Shown here: in pieces, positions 49,073-60,559 of the stretch
Layout: every line of letters starts with the position of its first letter
How positions within the stretch are numbered: the stretch's first letter is position 1
Assembly (NCBI GenBank): GCA_002360945.1
Contig: DERO01000033.1
Location: 28,295-92,294 of the forward strand
DNA length: 64,000 nt
From: Leclercia adecarboxylata
GTDB taxonomy: Bacteria; Pseudomonadota; Gammaproteobacteria; Enterobacterales; Enterobacteriaceae
Direction of reading: 5' to 3'
Position numbers and translations under genes: made by a program
Notes under the pieces: generated by a model
Seen by the model: the letters and a program-made list of their open reading frames with translations, nothing else
What the model was told of the DNA's origin: nothing
Databases searched by the model: none

Positions 49073-50446
49073 ATGACAAAAACTCCCACAGATGGCCTGC
49101 CGTTACCGCAGCGCTATGGTGCGATTGCGACCATTATCATCGGTATTTCCATGGCCGTGCTGGACGGTGCCATCGCCAACGTCGCCCTGCCGACTATCGC
49201 CAGCGACCTGCATGCCTCACCGGCCAGTTCGATCTGGATCGTTAACGCCTACCAGATCGCGATTGTCATCTCCCTGCTGTCGTTCTCTTTCCTCGGGGAT
49301 ATGTTTGGCTACCGCCGGGTGTATCAGTGCGGACTGGTGGTCTTTACCCTGACCTCCCTGTTCTGCGCCCTTTCGGACACCCTGCACACCCTGACGCTGG
49401 CGCGCATCGCTCAGGGGTTTGGCGGCGCGGCGCTAATGAGCGTCAACACCGCGCTGATTCGTCTTATCTACCCGCAGCGGCATCTGGGTCGGGGAATGGG
49501 CATCAACTCCTTTATTGTCGCCGTCTCCTCAGCGGCGGGGCCGACCATCGCCGCGGCGATCCTCTCCGTGGCCTCCTGGCAGTGGCTGTTCCTGATCAAC
49601 GTTCCGCTGGGGATCGTGGCGCTGCTGTTCGCTCTGCGCTATTTGCCCGCCAACGGCCCGAAAAGCAGCATGCCTAAATTCGATCTGCCGAGCGCGGTGA
49701 TGAACGCCTTCACCTTTGGCCTGCTGATCACCGCCCTGAGCGGTTTCGCCCAGGGACAGTCGCTGACGTGGATTGCCGGCGAAGTTGTAGCGCTCCTGGT
49801 GATTGGCTTCTACTTCGTGCGCCGTCAACTGGCGCTGCCGGTGCCGTTACTGCCGGTGGATCTACTCCGTATCCCGCTCTTCTCCCTTTCCATTGGCACT
49901 TCCATATGCTCCTTCTGCGCGCAGATGCTGGCCCTCGTTTCCCTGCCCTTCTTCCTGCAGAGCGTGATTGGCCGATCGGAAGTGGAAACCGGTCTGCTAT
50001 TAACGCCCTGGCCGCTGGCGACTATGGTGATGGCTCCCCTGGCAGGTTATCTGATTGAACGGGTGCATGCGGGATTACTCGGGGCGCTGGGAATGGTAAT
50101 AATGGCGGCCGGTCTTTTCGCCCTCGCCCTGCTGCCAGCGGAACCGCACGATCTGGATATTATCTGGCGGATGGTGCTGTGCGGGGCGGGCTTTGGTCTG
50201 TTCCAGTCGCCGAATAACCACACCATCATTACCGCCGCCCCACGCCATCGCAGCGGCGGTGCCAGCGGGATGCTGGGTACCGCCCGCCTGCTGGGGCAAA
50301 GTACCGGCGCGGCGCTGGTGGCCCTGATGTTCAACCTGGCCGGTCAAAGCGGTACGCATCTGGCCTTGCTGACCGCCGGTACGCTGGCCACCGTCGCGGC
50401 TATCATCAGCGGGCTGCGGATAACCCAGCCACGTTCGCAAGCATAA
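49073..50446 (+). CDS. yebQ: DHA2-type MFS transporter YebQ
   Basis: A 457-residue, 14-helix drug:H+ antiporter-2 family protein, same length as E. coli YebQ. Motif C-like GPTIAAAILSVASWQWLFLI and the N-terminal MAVLDGAIANVALPTIA are typical of multidrug exporters of this family. Substrate unknown. It faces kdgR, which may control it. ATG at 49073. Confidence 0.92.
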   Translation: MTKTPTDGLPLPQRYGAIATIIIGISMAVLDGAIANVALPTIASDLHASPASSIWIVNAYQIAIVISLLSFSFLGDMFGYRRVYQCGLVVFTLTSLFCALSDTLHTLTLARIAQGFGGAALMSVNTALIRLIYPQRHLGRGMGINSFIVAVSSAAGPTIAAAILSVASWQWLFLINVPLGIVALLFALRYLPANGPKSSMPKFDLPSAVMNAFTFGLLITALSGFAQGQSLTWIAGEVVALLVIGFYFVRRQLALPVPLLPVDLLRIPLFSLSIGTSICSFCAQMLALVSLPFFLQSVIGRSEVETGLLLTPWPLATMVMAPLAGYLIERVHAGLLGALGMVIMAAGLFALALLPAEPHDLDIIWRMVLCGAGFGLFQSPNNHTIITAAPRHRSGGASGMLGTARLLGQSTGAALVALMFNLAGQSGTHLALLTAGTLATVAAIISGLRITQPRSQA

Positions 50447-50475
50447 AAAAAGCGCGTCCCGGGACGCGCTTTTTT
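50445..50475. terminator. Bidirectional terminator between yebQ and htpX
   Basis: Perfect ten-base stem AGCGCGTCCC/GGGACGCGCT with A-run and T-run on either side. Confidence 0.9.
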
Positions 50476-50493
50476 ATTTCCGATAGGAAGCCG

Positions 50494-51375
50494 TTATTTC
50501 AGGTATTCGCCGCTACGCAGCGCTTCGATACGCTTGTCCAGCGGTGGGTGGGACATGAACAGTTCGCTCAGGGATTTTGATTTCCCGTTGATGCAGAACG
50601 CCATCATGGTAGAGGCTTCCTGCGGCTCGTAGCTGGTTTTCAGACGCTGCAGCGCGGCAATCATCTTCTCGCGGCCCACCAGTTTGGCTGAGCCCGCATC
50701 CGCATGGAACTCACGGTGACGGGAGAACCACATGGTGATGATGCTCGCCAGGATACCAAACACCAGTTCTAGCACCATGGAGACCGCAAAGTAGATCAGC
50801 GGGTTGCCGTTGCTGGATTCGCCTTCCTCACGATCGCCACCCATAAAGCCGGCGGCAATCTGCGCGATAATACGCGAGATAAAGATAACGAAGGTGTTCA
50901 CTACGCCCTGAATCAGGGTCATGGTCACCATATCGCCGTTGGCAATGTGGCTGATCTCATGGGCGATAACCGCCTCGGCTTCGTCACGGCTCATGTTCTG
51001 CAACAGGCCGGTACTGACCGCAACCAGAGAAGCATCACGACGTGCACCGGTGGCGAAAGCGTTGATATCCGGCGCGTGATAGATCGCCACCTGTGGCATG
51101 GCAATACCCGCCTGACGAGACTGGTTAGCAACGGTGGTCATCAACCACTGTTCCATATCGTTACGCGGTTGCTCAATAACCTCGCCGCCCACGGACTTGA
51201 GCGCCATCCACTTGGACATCAGCAACGAGATAAAGGAGCCACCGAAACCAAACAGCAGCGCCATGATTAACAAGCCCTGAACGCTGCTCGACTGAATTCC
51301 TGTCAGGCTAAGTACCAGCCCGAAGACCACCATAACCGCAAGGTTGGTGAGCAGGAAGAGCGCGATTCGCATCAT
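50494..51375 (-). CDS. htpX: Membrane zinc metalloprotease HtpX
   Basis: A 293-residue M48 protease, same length as E. coli HtpX, with the zinc motif H139-E140-x-x-H143 (AHEISH), membrane helices at both sides and a further Glu ligand downstream ([14 protein letters not shown]). It degrades misfolded inner-membrane proteins together with FtsH. The upstream region carries a heat-shock promoter and a CpxR-like repeat, matching its dual control in E. coli. Confidence 0.96.
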   Translation of the reverse strand: MMRIALFLLTNLAVMVVFGLVLSLTGIQSSSVQGLLIMALLFGFGGSFISLLMSKWMALKSVGGEVIEQPRNDMEQWLMTTVANQSRQAGIAMPQVAIYHAPDINAFATGARRDASLVAVSTGLLQNMSRDEAEAVIAHEISHIANGDMVTMTLIQGVVNTFVIFISRIIAQIAAGFMGGDREEGESSNGNPLIYFAVSMVLELVFGILASIITMWFSRHREFHADAGSAKLVGREKMIAALQRLKTSYEPQEASTMMAFCINGKSKSLSELFMSHPPLDKRIEALRSGEYLK

Positions 51376-51383
51376 AATATTCT

Positions 51384-51400
51384 TTTAACCTCAGTTTAAC
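51384..51400 (-). promoter_or_regulatory. CpxR-like direct repeat in the htpX leader
   Basis: On the minus strand GTTAAA-CTGAG-GTTAAA, close to the CpxR pattern GTAAA-N5-GTAAA. It lies only about 10 bases before the ATG, which is unusual for an activator site. Confidence 0.45.
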
Positions 51401-51427
51401 AAAACGCACTATGCGATTACCCACATC

Positions 51428-51453
51428 GTATGGGTATTCCATACATTTTCAAG
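51428..51453 (-). promoter_or_regulatory. Sigma-32 heat-shock promoter of htpX
   Basis: On the minus strand CTTGAAA, an 11-base spacer, then ACCCATAC, close to the sigma-32 consensus CTTGAAA-N11-16-CCCCATNT. It is 53 bp from the htpX ATG. Confidence 0.75.
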
Positions 51454-51531
51454 GATTGCAGCGGCGTAAGTCACCAGAAAGACACAACTTTACATAGCAA
51501 AATGACTGGCTGACGGCAGGATGCGGTTAAC

Positions 51532-51562
51532 AAAAAAACAGGCACAATTTCTTGTGCCTGTT
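51532..51562 (-). terminator. prc terminator
   Basis: Stem AACAGGCACAA/TTGTGCCTGTT followed on the minus strand by a T-run; it separates prc from htpX. Confidence 0.85.
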
Positions 51563-51569
51563 TGGGGGG

Positions 51570-53618
51570 TTATTTCGCCGGTGCGGGGTCGCCGGCAGGA
51601 TGGTCTTTTTCCAGTTGCGCCAGGTCAATGGCGATCTTCACCGTCTCATCAAGATACGGATCGGGCTCCTGGTAATCCTTCGGCAGGTCGTCCAGTTTTT
51701 TGAGGAGCGGCTTACCTTCACGTTTAAAGCGGTCGTTGATACGCGCCAGACGTGTTGCATCATCCTCTTCGTTCTCTTTCAGACGCTGAGCGTAGTTGAG
51801 AGAGACGATATTGCGTTTCGCTTTCAGGGCATTGAAACGGGCAATATCCTTCACGATGTACTGGAATTCAGGATCTTTGGCGATGCGATCGTCGTGCTGC
51901 TTCAACAGCGCCGGACCAAACTGAGTCATATCACCCGATTTCACGTAGGTGGCAGCATTAACGCTATCCCACGGCAACGCGTTATCTTCGAACTTCTCGC
52001 CGGTTTCCGTCTCTTCAGTGCCTGTCGGCATGATGATATCCGGGGTCACGCCTTTACGCTGGGTACTGCCGCCATTCACACGATAGAACTTCTGAATGGT
52101 GTACTGTACCGAGCCCAGCGCCGGCCATTCCGGACGCAGCATCTGATCATAAATGCGGTTCAGGGAACGGTACTGCTGCACCGTGCCTTTCCCAAAGGTC
52201 GGTTCGCCAACAATCAATGCGCGGCTGTAATCCTGCATTGCGGCGGCAAAGATCTCTGATGCCGACGCACTGAAGCGGTCAACCAGCACCACCAGCGGGC
52301 CTTTATAGTAAACAACCCCATCGGTATCGGCATCTTCACGCACTTTACCGTTGTTGTCGCGTACCTGTACCACTGGACCGGACGGGATAAACAGGCCCGA
52401 AAGCGAAACCGCCTCGGTCAGGGCACCACCGCCGTTGGTCCGCAGATCGATAATTACGCTCTTAACGTTTTGTTTTTCAAGCTTCTGCAGCTGAACCTTG
52501 ACGTCGTCCGTCAGGCCCACATAGAAGCCAGGAATATCCAGCACCCCGACCTTGTCTTTACCCACGGTTTTCACCGACATTTTCACCGCGCGATCTTCCA
52601 GACGGATACGCTCGCGGGTCAGGGTAACGATACGGGTCTTGGTGCCTTTACCGGCAGGCAGAATTTCCAGACGGACTTTACTGCCTTTCGGCCCTTTGAT
52701 CAGGGCAACCACATCATCCAGACGCCAGCCGATAACATCGACCATGTTCTGACCAACCTGGCCAACACCCACAATGCGATCGCCTACGCTAATCGCCTTG
52801 CTCTTGGCGGCCGGGCCACCCGCAACCATGGAGTTGATGACGGTGTAATCGTCGTCCATCTGCAGCACCGCACCAATCCCCTCAAGGGAGAGACTCATTT
52901 CGGTGTTGAACTGCTCGGTGTTGCGCGGAGAGAGATAGTTGGTGTGCGGATCGATTTCGTGCGCAAAGGCGGTCATCGCCAGCGAGAACACATCTTCACT
53001 GTTGGTCTGCGCCAGGCGACGAATGGCAAATTTGTAGCGGCGGGTCAGCGTTTCGCGGATCTCTTTCTCATCTTTACCGGTGAGTTTGAGGCTCAGCTCA
53101 TCGTACTTCACTTTGCTGTCCCACAGCGCATTCAGCTCGGCTTCATCTTTAGGCCACGGCGACTTACTGCGGTCAAGATTAAAGGTGTCGTTCCCCGTGA
53201 AGTCCATCGGACGTTCAAGCACCTTAAGCGCATACTGATAGCGCTCGAAACGGCGTTTCTGCGACAGGTTATACAGGTCGTAGAACAGGTCCAGCTTGCC
53301 GCTGCGTAACTCGTCGCCAACCTCAGACTGCTTTTTGGCAAACTGTTCGACATCGCTGGCCAGCAGGACGTTGTGACTGTAGTCCAGCAGGTTCAGATAG
53401 CGGTCGAAAATTTTTGTCGAAAAGGCCTTATCCAGGTCGAACTGACGATAGTGCGAACGGGTGAAGCGCGAGGTAACGCGCTCACTGACCGTTGCGTGTT
53501 GGGTCTCTTCCTTCAGTACCGGAATTTGATCGACACGCGTAATCTCGTCCACAGCGAAAGCGTGGCCTGTTATCGCAAACAGGCCAGCCAGCGCGGTGAG
53601 CTTAAAAAATGTGTTCAT
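51570..53618 (-). CDS. prc: Periplasmic tail-specific protease Prc (Tsp)
   Basis: A 682-residue protease, same length as E. coli Prc. A signal peptide (MNTFFKLTALAGLFAITGHA) precedes the N-terminal domain, a PDZ domain (about 240-325) and the Ser/Lys catalytic core (DRFSASASEIFA; GEPTFGKGTVQQ). It trims FtsI and degrades SsrA-tagged and MepS proteins in the periplasm with NlpI. ATG at 53618; the longer frame overlaps proQ and is rejected. It follows proQ by 19 bp, so both probably share transcripts. Confidence 0.96.
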   Translation of the reverse strand: MNTFFKLTALAGLFAITGHAFAVDEITRVDQIPVLKEETQHATVSERVTSRFTRSHYRQFDLDKAFSTKIFDRYLNLLDYSHNVLLASDVEQFAKKQSEVGDELRSGKLDLFYDLYNLSQKRRFERYQYALKVLERPMDFTGNDTFNLDRSKSPWPKDEAELNALWDSKVKYDELSLKLTGKDEKEIRETLTRRYKFAIRRLAQTNSEDVFSLAMTAFAHEIDPHTNYLSPRNTEQFNTEMSLSLEGIGAVLQMDDDYTVINSMVAGGPAAKSKAISVGDRIVGVGQVGQNMVDVIGWRLDDVVALIKGPKGSKVRLEILPAGKGTKTRIVTLTRERIRLEDRAVKMSVKTVGKDKVGVLDIPGFYVGLTDDVKVQLQKLEKQNVKSVIIDLRTNGGGALTEAVSLSGLFIPSGPVVQVRDNNGKVREDADTDGVVYYKGPLVVLVDRFSASASEIFAAAMQDYSRALIVGEPTFGKGTVQQYRSLNRIYDQMLRPEWPALGSVQYTIQKFYRVNGGSTQRKGVTPDIIMPTGTEETETGEKFEDNALPWDSVNAATYVKSGDMTQFGPALLKQHDDRIAKDPEFQYIVKDIARFNALKAKRNIVSLNYAQRLKENEEDDATRLARINDRFKREGKPLLKKLDDLPKDYQEPDPYLDETVKIAIDLAQLEKDHPAGDPAPAK

Positions 53619-53637
53619 GCCGGGCTTGGCCTCCGTT

Positions 53638-54324
53638 TTAGAACAACAAGTGTTCTGCGCGTACAATCATTGACAGACCAGAAGTCAGCTGTACACGAAC
53701 GCCATCTTTGGTGATTTCCAGTACGGTGGCATCCATAGCGTTGTTGCCCGCTTTCACCTTCAGAGACTGACCGACGCTCAGGGCGGTAATGTCAGACACA
53801 GGGGTGTGGCGCGGCTCTTCACGAGGCGCACGCGGTGCTTTTGCCGCCGGTTGCTCAGCACGTGGCTTACGCTCGGTGTTCTCTTTGCGACGCGGTGCAG
53901 GACGTGGCTTGCGTTCACGACGTGGGGCTTCTTCCTGGCCATTGGCCGCAGCCGCTTCGCGTTTCTTCGCCTGCTGTTCAGCGCGCTGAGCCTGAACTCG
54001 CGCTTTGGCTTCTTCGAGCTGCTTACGTGCGTGCTCGACGTGCTGCTCATCCAGCACACCGCAAGGGTTGCCGTCGAGATCGACACGCGTCGCGCCCGCT
54101 TTGATACCGTACAGGTAACGCCAGCTCGAAGTATAAAGACGTAAGGCGGAGCGGAGTTGGGTTTTGCTGAGATTCATCTCACCTTCAACACGCTCTACCA
54201 GATCCTGAAAAATACCAATTTTCAGGGGACGAGCTTCGCCTTCGGCACTAAAACATTGAGGAAAACGTTCGGCCAAAAACGCGATAACTTCTTTACTGCT
54301 ATTCAACTTAGGTTGATTTTCCAT
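53638..54324 (-). CDS. proQ: RNA chaperone ProQ
   Basis: A 228-residue RNA-binding protein. The N-terminal FinO-like domain (about 1-120; [35 protein letters not shown]) is followed by a long Arg/Lys/Ala/Pro-rich linker (about 121-175) and a C-terminal Tudor-like domain ([17 protein letters not shown]). ProQ binds structured sRNAs and 3' UTRs and affects ProP. ATG at 54324. Confidence 0.96.
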   Translation of the reverse strand: MENQPKLNSSKEVIAFLAERFPQCFSAEGEARPLKIGIFQDLVERVEGEMNLSKTQLRSALRLYTSSWRYLYGIKAGATRVDLDGNPCGVLDEQHVEHARKQLEEAKARVQAQRAEQQAKKREAAAANGQEEAPRRERKPRPAPRRKENTERKPRAEQPAAKAPRAPREEPRHTPVSDITALSVGQSLKVKAGNNAMDATVLEITKDGVRVQLTSGLSMIVRAEHLLF

Positions 54325-54421
54325 GAAATTTCCTGATTACAACGGACGTTGCCGACAAGCCGCAGGCATGAACAGGCGTCATTATAATGACGCCATCGGT
54401 AAATGCTACGTTATCCGTTGA

Positions 54422-54919
54422 TTATCCTGCGACGCTCGCAAAGAATTTATGATAATCGGTCGCGGCAAGGACGTTTTCCAGGTTCGCCGCTAACTCGCGC
54501 AGCCCCTGCTCATCCTCGTGGGTAAAGCGATTGAAGACCGTGCTGTCGATATCCAGTACACCGATAATCTGATTATTCACTTTCAGAGGAAGTACGATTT
54601 CAGCATTGCTGGCACTGTCGCAAGCGATATGCCCGTCGAACGCGTGGACGTCGTCAACACGCTGCACCTGATCCTGCGCTACCGCGGTACCACACACGCC
54701 GCGCCCGACCGGAATACGTACGCAGGCCAGCTTGCCCTGGAAGGGCCCCAGCACCAGCGTCTCGCCTTCCAGCAGATAGAAACCGGCCCAGTTCACATCA
54801 GACAGACGTTCGAAAAGTAACGCGCTGGTATTGGCCAGCGTGGCTAAAAAACTGGTTTCACCTGCCATCAATGCCTGAAAGTCACGGTTCAAATCCGCGT
54901 AGAATTCTGTTTTGTTCAT
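54422..54919 (-). CDS. msrC: Free methionine-(R)-sulfoxide reductase MsrC
   Basis: A 165-residue GAF-domain enzyme reducing free L-methionine-(R)-sulfoxide. The three cysteines C66, C76 and C100 have the same 10- and 24-residue spacing as the catalytic set of the E. coli enzyme (YebR). ATG at 54919. Divergent from letA across 131 bp; 97 bp upstream of proQ in the same direction. Confidence 0.94.
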   Translation of the reverse strand: MNKTEFYADLNRDFQALMAGETSFLATLANTSALLFERLSDVNWAGFYLLEGETLVLGPFQGKLACVRIPVGRGVCGTAVAQDQVQRVDDVHAFDGHIACDSASNAEIVLPLKVNNQIIGVLDIDSTVFNRFTHEDEQGLRELAANLENVLAATDYHKFFASVAG

Positions 54920-55050
54920 TATTCAATCACTTGGTTGTCTTACAAAATTACAGCATAGCCTATTAAAATAAGCATTATTTACGTTCATGCTCAAGATGAA
55001 TCCATTCATGAGTTAAGATAACTATTAACTATCCTTTTTTAGCGCGACCG

Positions 55051-56334
55051 ATGGCTCTTAAAACTCCGAAAATAACACCGGCGAAAAAGATTACTGTGCA
55101 TGCGGTCGGCGATGCGCTGCCCCGTGCACATTATCAGCGTTGCCCACAATGCGATACGCTTTTTACGTTGCCAAAGATGAAATCATACCAAAGTGCTTTC
55201 TGCCCGCGCTGCAACGCAAAAATCCGCGATGGACGCGACTGGTCCCTGACGCGACTGGCCGCGATGGCCGTCACCATGCTGCTGCTAATGCCCTTTGCCT
55301 GGAGCGAGCCGCTGCTCAGTTTGCATCTCTTAGGCGTGCGTATTGACGCCAATCTGCTGGAGGGGATCTGGCAGATGTCCCGTCAGGGCGATCCCCTCAC
55401 CGCCTCGATGGTGTTGTTCTGTACCGTTGGTGCCCCGGTGGTGCTGGTGGCCGCCATCGCCTATCTGTGGTTTGGCAATATTCTGGGGATGAACCTGCGC
55501 CCGGTGCTTCTGATGCTCGAGAGGCTCAAGGAGTGGGTGATGCTGGATATCTACCTGGTCGGGATCGTCGTGGCCTCCATCAAGGTGCAGGATTACGCCT
55601 GGCTGCAGCCCGGCAGTGGCCTGTTCGCCTTTATCGCGCTGGTGATCCTGAGCATTCTCACTCTGATCCACCTTAATGTGGAGCAGCTCTGGGAGCGGTT
55701 TTATCCCCAGCGCCCTGCCACCCGCTACAATACCGATCTGCGGATCTGTCTGGGCTGTCATTACACCGGGCTGCCGGACGCGCGCGGCCGCTGTCCGCGG
55801 TGCCATATTCCGCTACGCCTGCGCCGCCACAACAGCCTGCAAAAATGCTGGGCGGCGCTGATCGCCTCGCTGATATTGCTGTTACCGGCCAACCTGTTGC
55901 CCATCTCGGTGATTTACGTTAACGGGGCGCGCCAGGAAGATACCATTATGTCGGGCATTGTCTCGCTGGCGCAGAGCAACATCGCCGTCGCGGCCGTGGT
56001 GTTTATCGCCAGTATTCTGGTGCCCTTTACCAAAGTTGTCGTGATGTTTACCCTGCTTGTCAGTATTCATTTTAAATGTGAACAGGGGTTGAGAACCCGC
56101 ATACTGCTGTTGCGTTTCGTGACCTGGATTGGCCGCTGGTCAATGCTGGATCTGTTTGTTATTTCGTTGATGATGTCGCTGATCAATCGCGATCAGCTCC
56201 TTGCTTTTACTATGGGACCCGCAGCGCTCTATTTCGGCACTGCGGTGATATTGACTATTCTTGCAGTGGAATGGCTGGATAGCCGCTTACTTTGGGATGC
56301 ACATGAGTCAGGAAACGCCAGCTTCGCCGACTGA
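55051..56334 (+). CDS. letA: Intermembrane lipid transport subunit LetA
   Basis: A 427-residue inner-membrane protein (YebS), same length as E. coli. It has two PqiA-type halves, each with a zinc ribbon (C31/C34 with C51/C54; then CLGC and CPRC in the second half) and four hydrophobic segments. It pairs with LetB to move phospholipids between the inner and outer membranes. The ATG lacks a strong Shine-Dalgarno. The 3' end overlaps letB by 32 bp, a sign of coupled translation. Confidence 0.95.
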   Translation: MALKTPKITPAKKITVHAVGDALPRAHYQRCPQCDTLFTLPKMKSYQSAFCPRCNAKIRDGRDWSLTRLAAMAVTMLLLMPFAWSEPLLSLHLLGVRIDANLLEGIWQMSRQGDPLTASMVLFCTVGAPVVLVAAIAYLWFGNILGMNLRPVLLMLERLKEWVMLDIYLVGIVVASIKVQDYAWLQPGSGLFAFIALVILSILTLIHLNVEQLWERFYPQRPATRYNTDLRICLGCHYTGLPDARGRCPRCHIPLRLRRHNSLQKCWAALIASLILLLPANLLPISVIYVNGARQEDTIMSGIVSLAQSNIAVAAVVFIASILVPFTKVVVMFTLLVSIHFKCEQGLRTRILLLRFVTWIGRWSMLDLFVISLMMSLINRDQLLAFTMGPAALYFGTAVILTILAVEWLDSRLLWDAHESGNASFAD

Positions 56335-58936
56335 AGCGCGAGTTAAAACAAAACGTCGTATTTCGCCTTTCTGGTTACTGCCGGTTATCGCTCTGATGAT
56401 AGCCGGCTGGTTAATCTGGACCAGTTACGAGGATCGCGGCAATACCATTACCATTGATTTCCAGAGCGCCGACGGCATCGTTGCGGGCCGTACGCCCGTA
56501 CGCTTCCAGGGGGTTGAGGTGGGCACCGTTCAGGATATTTCCCTGGACAAGAATCTGAATAAAATTGAGGTTCGTGCCAGCATCAAGTCCGACATGAAGG
56601 ATGCCCTGCGGGAAGAGACCCAGTTCTGGCTGGTGACGCCAAAAGCCTCGCTGGCCGGGGTTTCCGGGCTGGATGCGCTGGTCGGCGGGAACTACATCGG
56701 CATGATGCCAGGCAAAGGTGAGCCACAGGATCACTTTACCGCCCTGGATACGCAGCCGAAATACCGGCTCAACAACGGCGATCTGATGATTCATCTGCAT
56801 GCGCCGGATCTGGGCTCATTGAACAGTGGGTCGCTGGTCTATTTTCGCAAGATCCCCGTCGGTCGCGTCTACGACTACGCCATTACCCCCAATAAGCAGG
56901 GGGTGACCATCGACGTGCTGATTGAACGACGCTTCACCTCGCTGGTGAAAAAAGGCAGCCGCTTCTGGAACGTCTCCGGCGTCGATGCCGACCTGAGTCT
57001 GAGCGGGGCCAAAGTGAAGCTGGAAAGCCTGGCAGCGCTGGTGAATGGCGCCATCGCCTTCGATTCGCCGGAAGGCTCTGAGCCTGCCACCCAGGAAGAT
57101 GATTTCGGCCTGTACAAAGATCTGGCTCACAGCCAGCGCGGCGTGATCGTCAAGCTGACCCTCCCCTCTGCGGATGGTCTGAAGGCCGATTCCACGCCGC
57201 TGATGTATCAGGGGCTGCAGGTGGGGCAGCTCACCAAAATGACGCTGAATCCTGGCGGTCTGGTGACCGGGGAAATGACCGTTGACCCGAGCGTGGTCGA
57301 TCTGCTGCGGGAAAAAACGCGCATCGAAATGCGCAGTCCTAAACTGTCGCTCAGCAACCCCAGCGTCAGCAGTCTGCTCACCGGCAGTACCTTTGAGCTG
57401 ATCCCCGGCGGCGGCGAACCGGTTAACCAGTTCACTATCGCCCCGGCCGATAAGGCGCTGTTACAAAAACCCGGCGTCCTGACCGTGAGCCTTAGCGCGC
57501 CGGAAAGTTATGGTATCGACGCTGGTCAGCCACTGATCCTACACGGCGTGCAGATTGGCCAGGTGCTTGAACGGTCATTATCCAGCAAAGGGGTCACCTT
57601 TGAGGTGGCAATCGATCCGCAGTACCGCGAACTGGTGCATGGCGACAGTAAATTTGTGGTCAACAGCCGGGTAGATGTCAAAGTCGGGCTCGACGGCGTC
57701 GAGTTCCTGGCGGCCAGCGCCAGCGAATGGATCAGCGGCGGGATCCGTATCCTGCCGGGTGAGAAAGGTGCCATGCGCGACAGCTACCCGCTGTATGCCA
57801 ACCTGGACAAAGCACTCGAAAACAGCCTGAGCGATCTGCCGACCACCACCCTCACCCTGGTAGCCGACACCCTGCCGGACGTGCAGGCGGGCTCGGTGGT
57901 GCTGTACCGTAAATTCGAAGTGGGTGAAGTGATCCTTGTGCGTCCGCGCGCGAACGCCTTTGATATCGAACTGCATATCAAACCGGAATACCGCAAGCTG
58001 CTGACCAGCAACAGCGTGTTCTGGGCCGAAGGCGGGGCCAAAGTGCAGCTGAACGGCAGCGGGCTGACGGTGCAGGCCTCCCCGCTCTCCCGCGCCCTGC
58101 GTGGTGCTATCAGTTTTGATAACCTTAGCGGCGCGAGCGCCAGCCAGCGTAAGGGTGACAAGCGGATCCTCTATCCGTCTGAAACTGCAGCCCGCGCGGT
58201 AGGTGGCCAAATCACCCTGCACGCTTTTGATGCGGGCAAGCTCGCCGAAGGGATGCCGGTGCGCTATCTGGGGATTGATATTGGTCAGGTCCAGAGCCTG
58301 AAGCTGATTACCGCCCGCAATGAAGTGCAGGCCACGGCGGTGCTTTATCCGGAATATGTCGATAACTTTGCCCGCGCCGGAACCCGTTTCTCGGTGATCA
58401 CCCCGCAGATTTCCGCCGCGGGGGTGGAGCATCTGGATACCATCCTCCAGCCCTATATCAACGTCGAGCCCGGACAGGGCAAACCGCGCCGCGACTTTGA
58501 GCTGCAGGAAGCGACCATCACCGACTCACGCTATCTGGACGGCCTGAGCATCGTGGTGGAGGTGCCGGATGCGGCATCGCTCGATATCGGTACGCCGGTA
58601 CTGTTCCGCGGCATGGAAGTGGGTACGGTCACCGGCCTGACGCTGGGAACGCTCTCTGACCGGGTGATGGTGGCCCTGCGCATCAGCGATCGCTATCAGC
58701 ATCTGGTGCGTAACAACTCCGTCTTCTGGCTGGCCTCCGGCTATTCGCTCGATTTCGGCCTGACCGGCGGAGTAGTGAAAACCGGGACCTTCAATCAGTT
58801 TATCCGTGGGGGTATCGCCTTCGCGACGCCGCCGGGTACGCCGCTGGCGCCGAAATCTCAGCCCGGCAAGCACTTCCTGCTGCAGGAGAGCGAGCCGAAA
58901 GAGTGGCGCACCTGGGGAACCGCCCTGCCACGTTAA
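56303..58936 (+). CDS. letB: Intermembrane lipid transport tunnel LetB (MCE protein)
   Basis: An 877-residue protein, exactly the E. coli YebT length from the ATG at 56303. After a short cytoplasmic part and one membrane helix (about 20-40) come seven MCE domains, each beginning with a sheet like [20 protein letters not shown] or [20 protein letters not shown]. Hexamers stack into a tunnel spanning the periplasm. Overlaps letA in another frame; rsmF follows. Confidence 0.96.
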   Translation: MSQETPASPTEARVKTKRRISPFWLLPVIALMIAGWLIWTSYEDRGNTITIDFQSADGIVAGRTPVRFQGVEVGTVQDISLDKNLNKIEVRASIKSDMKDALREETQFWLVTPKASLAGVSGLDALVGGNYIGMMPGKGEPQDHFTALDTQPKYRLNNGDLMIHLHAPDLGSLNSGSLVYFRKIPVGRVYDYAITPNKQGVTIDVLIERRFTSLVKKGSRFWNVSGVDADLSLSGAKVKLESLAALVNGAIAFDSPEGSEPATQEDDFGLYKDLAHSQRGVIVKLTLPSADGLKADSTPLMYQGLQVGQLTKMTLNPGGLVTGEMTVDPSVVDLLREKTRIEMRSPKLSLSNPSVSSLLTGSTFELIPGGGEPVNQFTIAPADKALLQKPGVLTVSLSAPESYGIDAGQPLILHGVQIGQVLERSLSSKGVTFEVAIDPQYRELVHGDSKFVVNSRVDVKVGLDGVEFLAASASEWISGGIRILPGEKGAMRDSYPLYANLDKALENSLSDLPTTTLTLVADTLPDVQAGSVVLYRKFEVGEVILVRPRANAFDIELHIKPEYRKLLTSNSVFWAEGGAKVQLNGSGLTVQASPLSRALRGAISFDNLSGASASQRKGDKRILYPSETAARAVGGQITLHAFDAGKLAEGMPVRYLGIDIGQVQSLKLITARNEVQATAVLYPEYVDNFARAGTRFSVITPQISAAGVEHLDTILQPYINVEPGQGKPRRDFELQEATITDSRYLDGLSIVVEVPDAASLDIGTPVLFRGMEVGTVTGLTLGTLSDRVMVALRISDRYQHLVRNNSVFWLASGYSLDFGLTGGVVKTGTFNQFIRGGIAFATPPGTPLAPKSQPGKHFLLQESEPKEWRTWGTALPR

Positions 58937-58943
58937 TGCCTGC

Positions 58944-58966
58944 GCTCCGGTGCAACCCACCGGAGC
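58944..58966 (+). terminator. Hairpin after letB
   Basis: Perfect nine-base stem GCTCCGGTG/CACCGGAGC, loop CAACC, followed by CTTTG; the weak U-tract suggests a partial terminator before rsmF. Confidence 0.55.
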
Positions 58967-59012
58967 CTTTGTGGTACACTGCGCGCCTCTTTTTACTCCC
59001 TGTGGTGCGCTC

Positions 59013-60455
59013 GTGTCTCAACGTCCCGTCTATCTGCCAGATGAATTTCTGGCGCAAATGCGCCAGGCTCTGCCTGATCCTCTCGCTCTCGATGCGTTTA
59101 TCGCTGCCTGCCAGCGCCCGCTGCGCCGCAGCCTGCGCGTCAATACCCTGAAAATCAGCGTGGCGGATTTCCTCACGCTGGTCGCCCCCTACGGCTGGCA
59201 GCTTACGCCAGTGCCGTGGTGCGAAGAGGGATTCTGGATCGAACGTGACGATGAAGAAGCCCTGCCGCTGGGCAGCACCGCCGAGCACCTGAGCGGGCTG
59301 TTTTACATTCAGGAAGCCAGTTCCATGCTGCCGGTTGCCGCGCTCTTTGCCGACGACAACATGCCCGTCCGCGTAATGGACGTGGCGGCAGCCCCGGGCT
59401 CCAAAACCACTCAAATCGCCGCGCGGATGAATAATCAGGGCGCGATCCTCGCCAACGAGTACTCTGCCAGCCGCGTTAAAGTGCTGCATGCCAACATCAG
59501 CCGCTGCGGGATCAGCAACGTGGCGCTCACCCATTTTGATGGTCGCGTGTTTGGTGCCGCCCTGCCGGAAGCCTTTGATGCGATCCTGCTGGACGCCCCC
59601 TGCTCCGGCGAAGGCGTGGTGCGCAAAGATCCCGACGCGTTGAAGAACTGGTCCGTGGCCAGCAATCTGGAGATCGCCGCCACCCAGCGCGAGCTGATCG
59701 ACAGTGCCTTCCATGCCCTGCGCCCTGGCGGCACCCTGGTCTACTCCACCTGCACCCTCAATCGTGACGAGAACGAAGCGGTCTGCCTGTGGTTAAAAGA
59801 GCAGTATCCCGACGCGGTGGAATTTCTGCCGCTGAACGATCTGTTCGCCAGCGCCAGTGAATGCGTCACCCAGGAAGGCTTCCTGCACGTCTTCCCGCAT
59901 ATCTACGACTGCGAAGGCTTCTTCGTGGCCCGGCTGCGCAAAACCGCCGCTATCGCCCCGCTGCCGGTACCGAAATTTAAGGTGGGCAACTTCCCGTTTA
60001 CGCCGCTGAAAACCCGCGAAGCCGCGCAGCTCACCGCTGCGGCAAACCAGGTCGGTTTGCACTGGAGAGAGAATCTGCGCCTGTGGCAGCGCGACAAGGA
60101 GGTGTGGTTATTCCCGACGGAGATCGAGCCGCTGATCGGTAAAGTGCGCTTCTCCCGCCTCGGCATCCGGCTGGCCGAAACGCACAATAAAGGGTATCGC
60201 TGGCAGCATGAAGCTGTGGTCGCGCTGGCCAGCCAGGACAATACCTTTGCCTTAACCCAACAGGAAGCGGAAGAGTGGTATCGCGGCCGCGATGTCTGGC
60301 CGCAGGAGAGCCCTGCCGGCGATGATGCGGTGGTGACGTATCAGGGTTTCCCTATCGGACTGGCGAAAAAAGTGGGCTCACGCCTTAAGAACAGTTACCC
60401 GCGCGAACTGGTTCGCGATGGTCGTCTGTTTACCGGTAACGGCGACGCCAGCTAA
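59013..60455 (+). CDS. rsmF: 16S rRNA (cytosine1407-C5)-methyltransferase
   Basis: A 480-residue m5C methyltransferase. SAM-binding [19 protein letters not shown], the catalytic cysteine pair in DAPCSGEG and YSTCTLN, and a C-terminal RNA-binding region are all present. It methylates C1407 in 16S rRNA. The GTG at 59013 aligns with the E. coli start; the frame runs on upstream into letB but that extension is spurious. Shine-Dalgarno is weak. Confidence 0.95.
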   Translation: MSQRPVYLPDEFLAQMRQALPDPLALDAFIAACQRPLRRSLRVNTLKISVADFLTLVAPYGWQLTPVPWCEEGFWIERDDEEALPLGSTAEHLSGLFYIQEASSMLPVAALFADDNMPVRVMDVAAAPGSKTTQIAARMNNQGAILANEYSASRVKVLHANISRCGISNVALTHFDGRVFGAALPEAFDAILLDAPCSGEGVVRKDPDALKNWSVASNLEIAATQRELIDSAFHALRPGGTLVYSTCTLNRDENEAVCLWLKEQYPDAVEFLPLNDLFASASECVTQEGFLHVFPHIYDCEGFFVARLRKTAAIAPLPVPKFKVGNFPFTPLKTREAAQLTAAANQVGLHWRENLRLWQRDKEVWLFPTEIEPLIGKVRFSRLGIRLAETHNKGYRWQHEAVVALASQDNTFALTQQEAEEWYRGRDVWPQESPAGDDAVVTYQGFPIGLAKKVGSRLKNSYPRELVRDGRLFTGNGDAS

Positions 60456-60559
60456 AAAAAGGCACTTTTTTACTGGCACATTTGCTCTCCTTTGACCAGG
60501 CTGAAAGATGGGCGACCATACTGGTCGTACCAGACCACAGCATGATTCTGGAGAGCATT

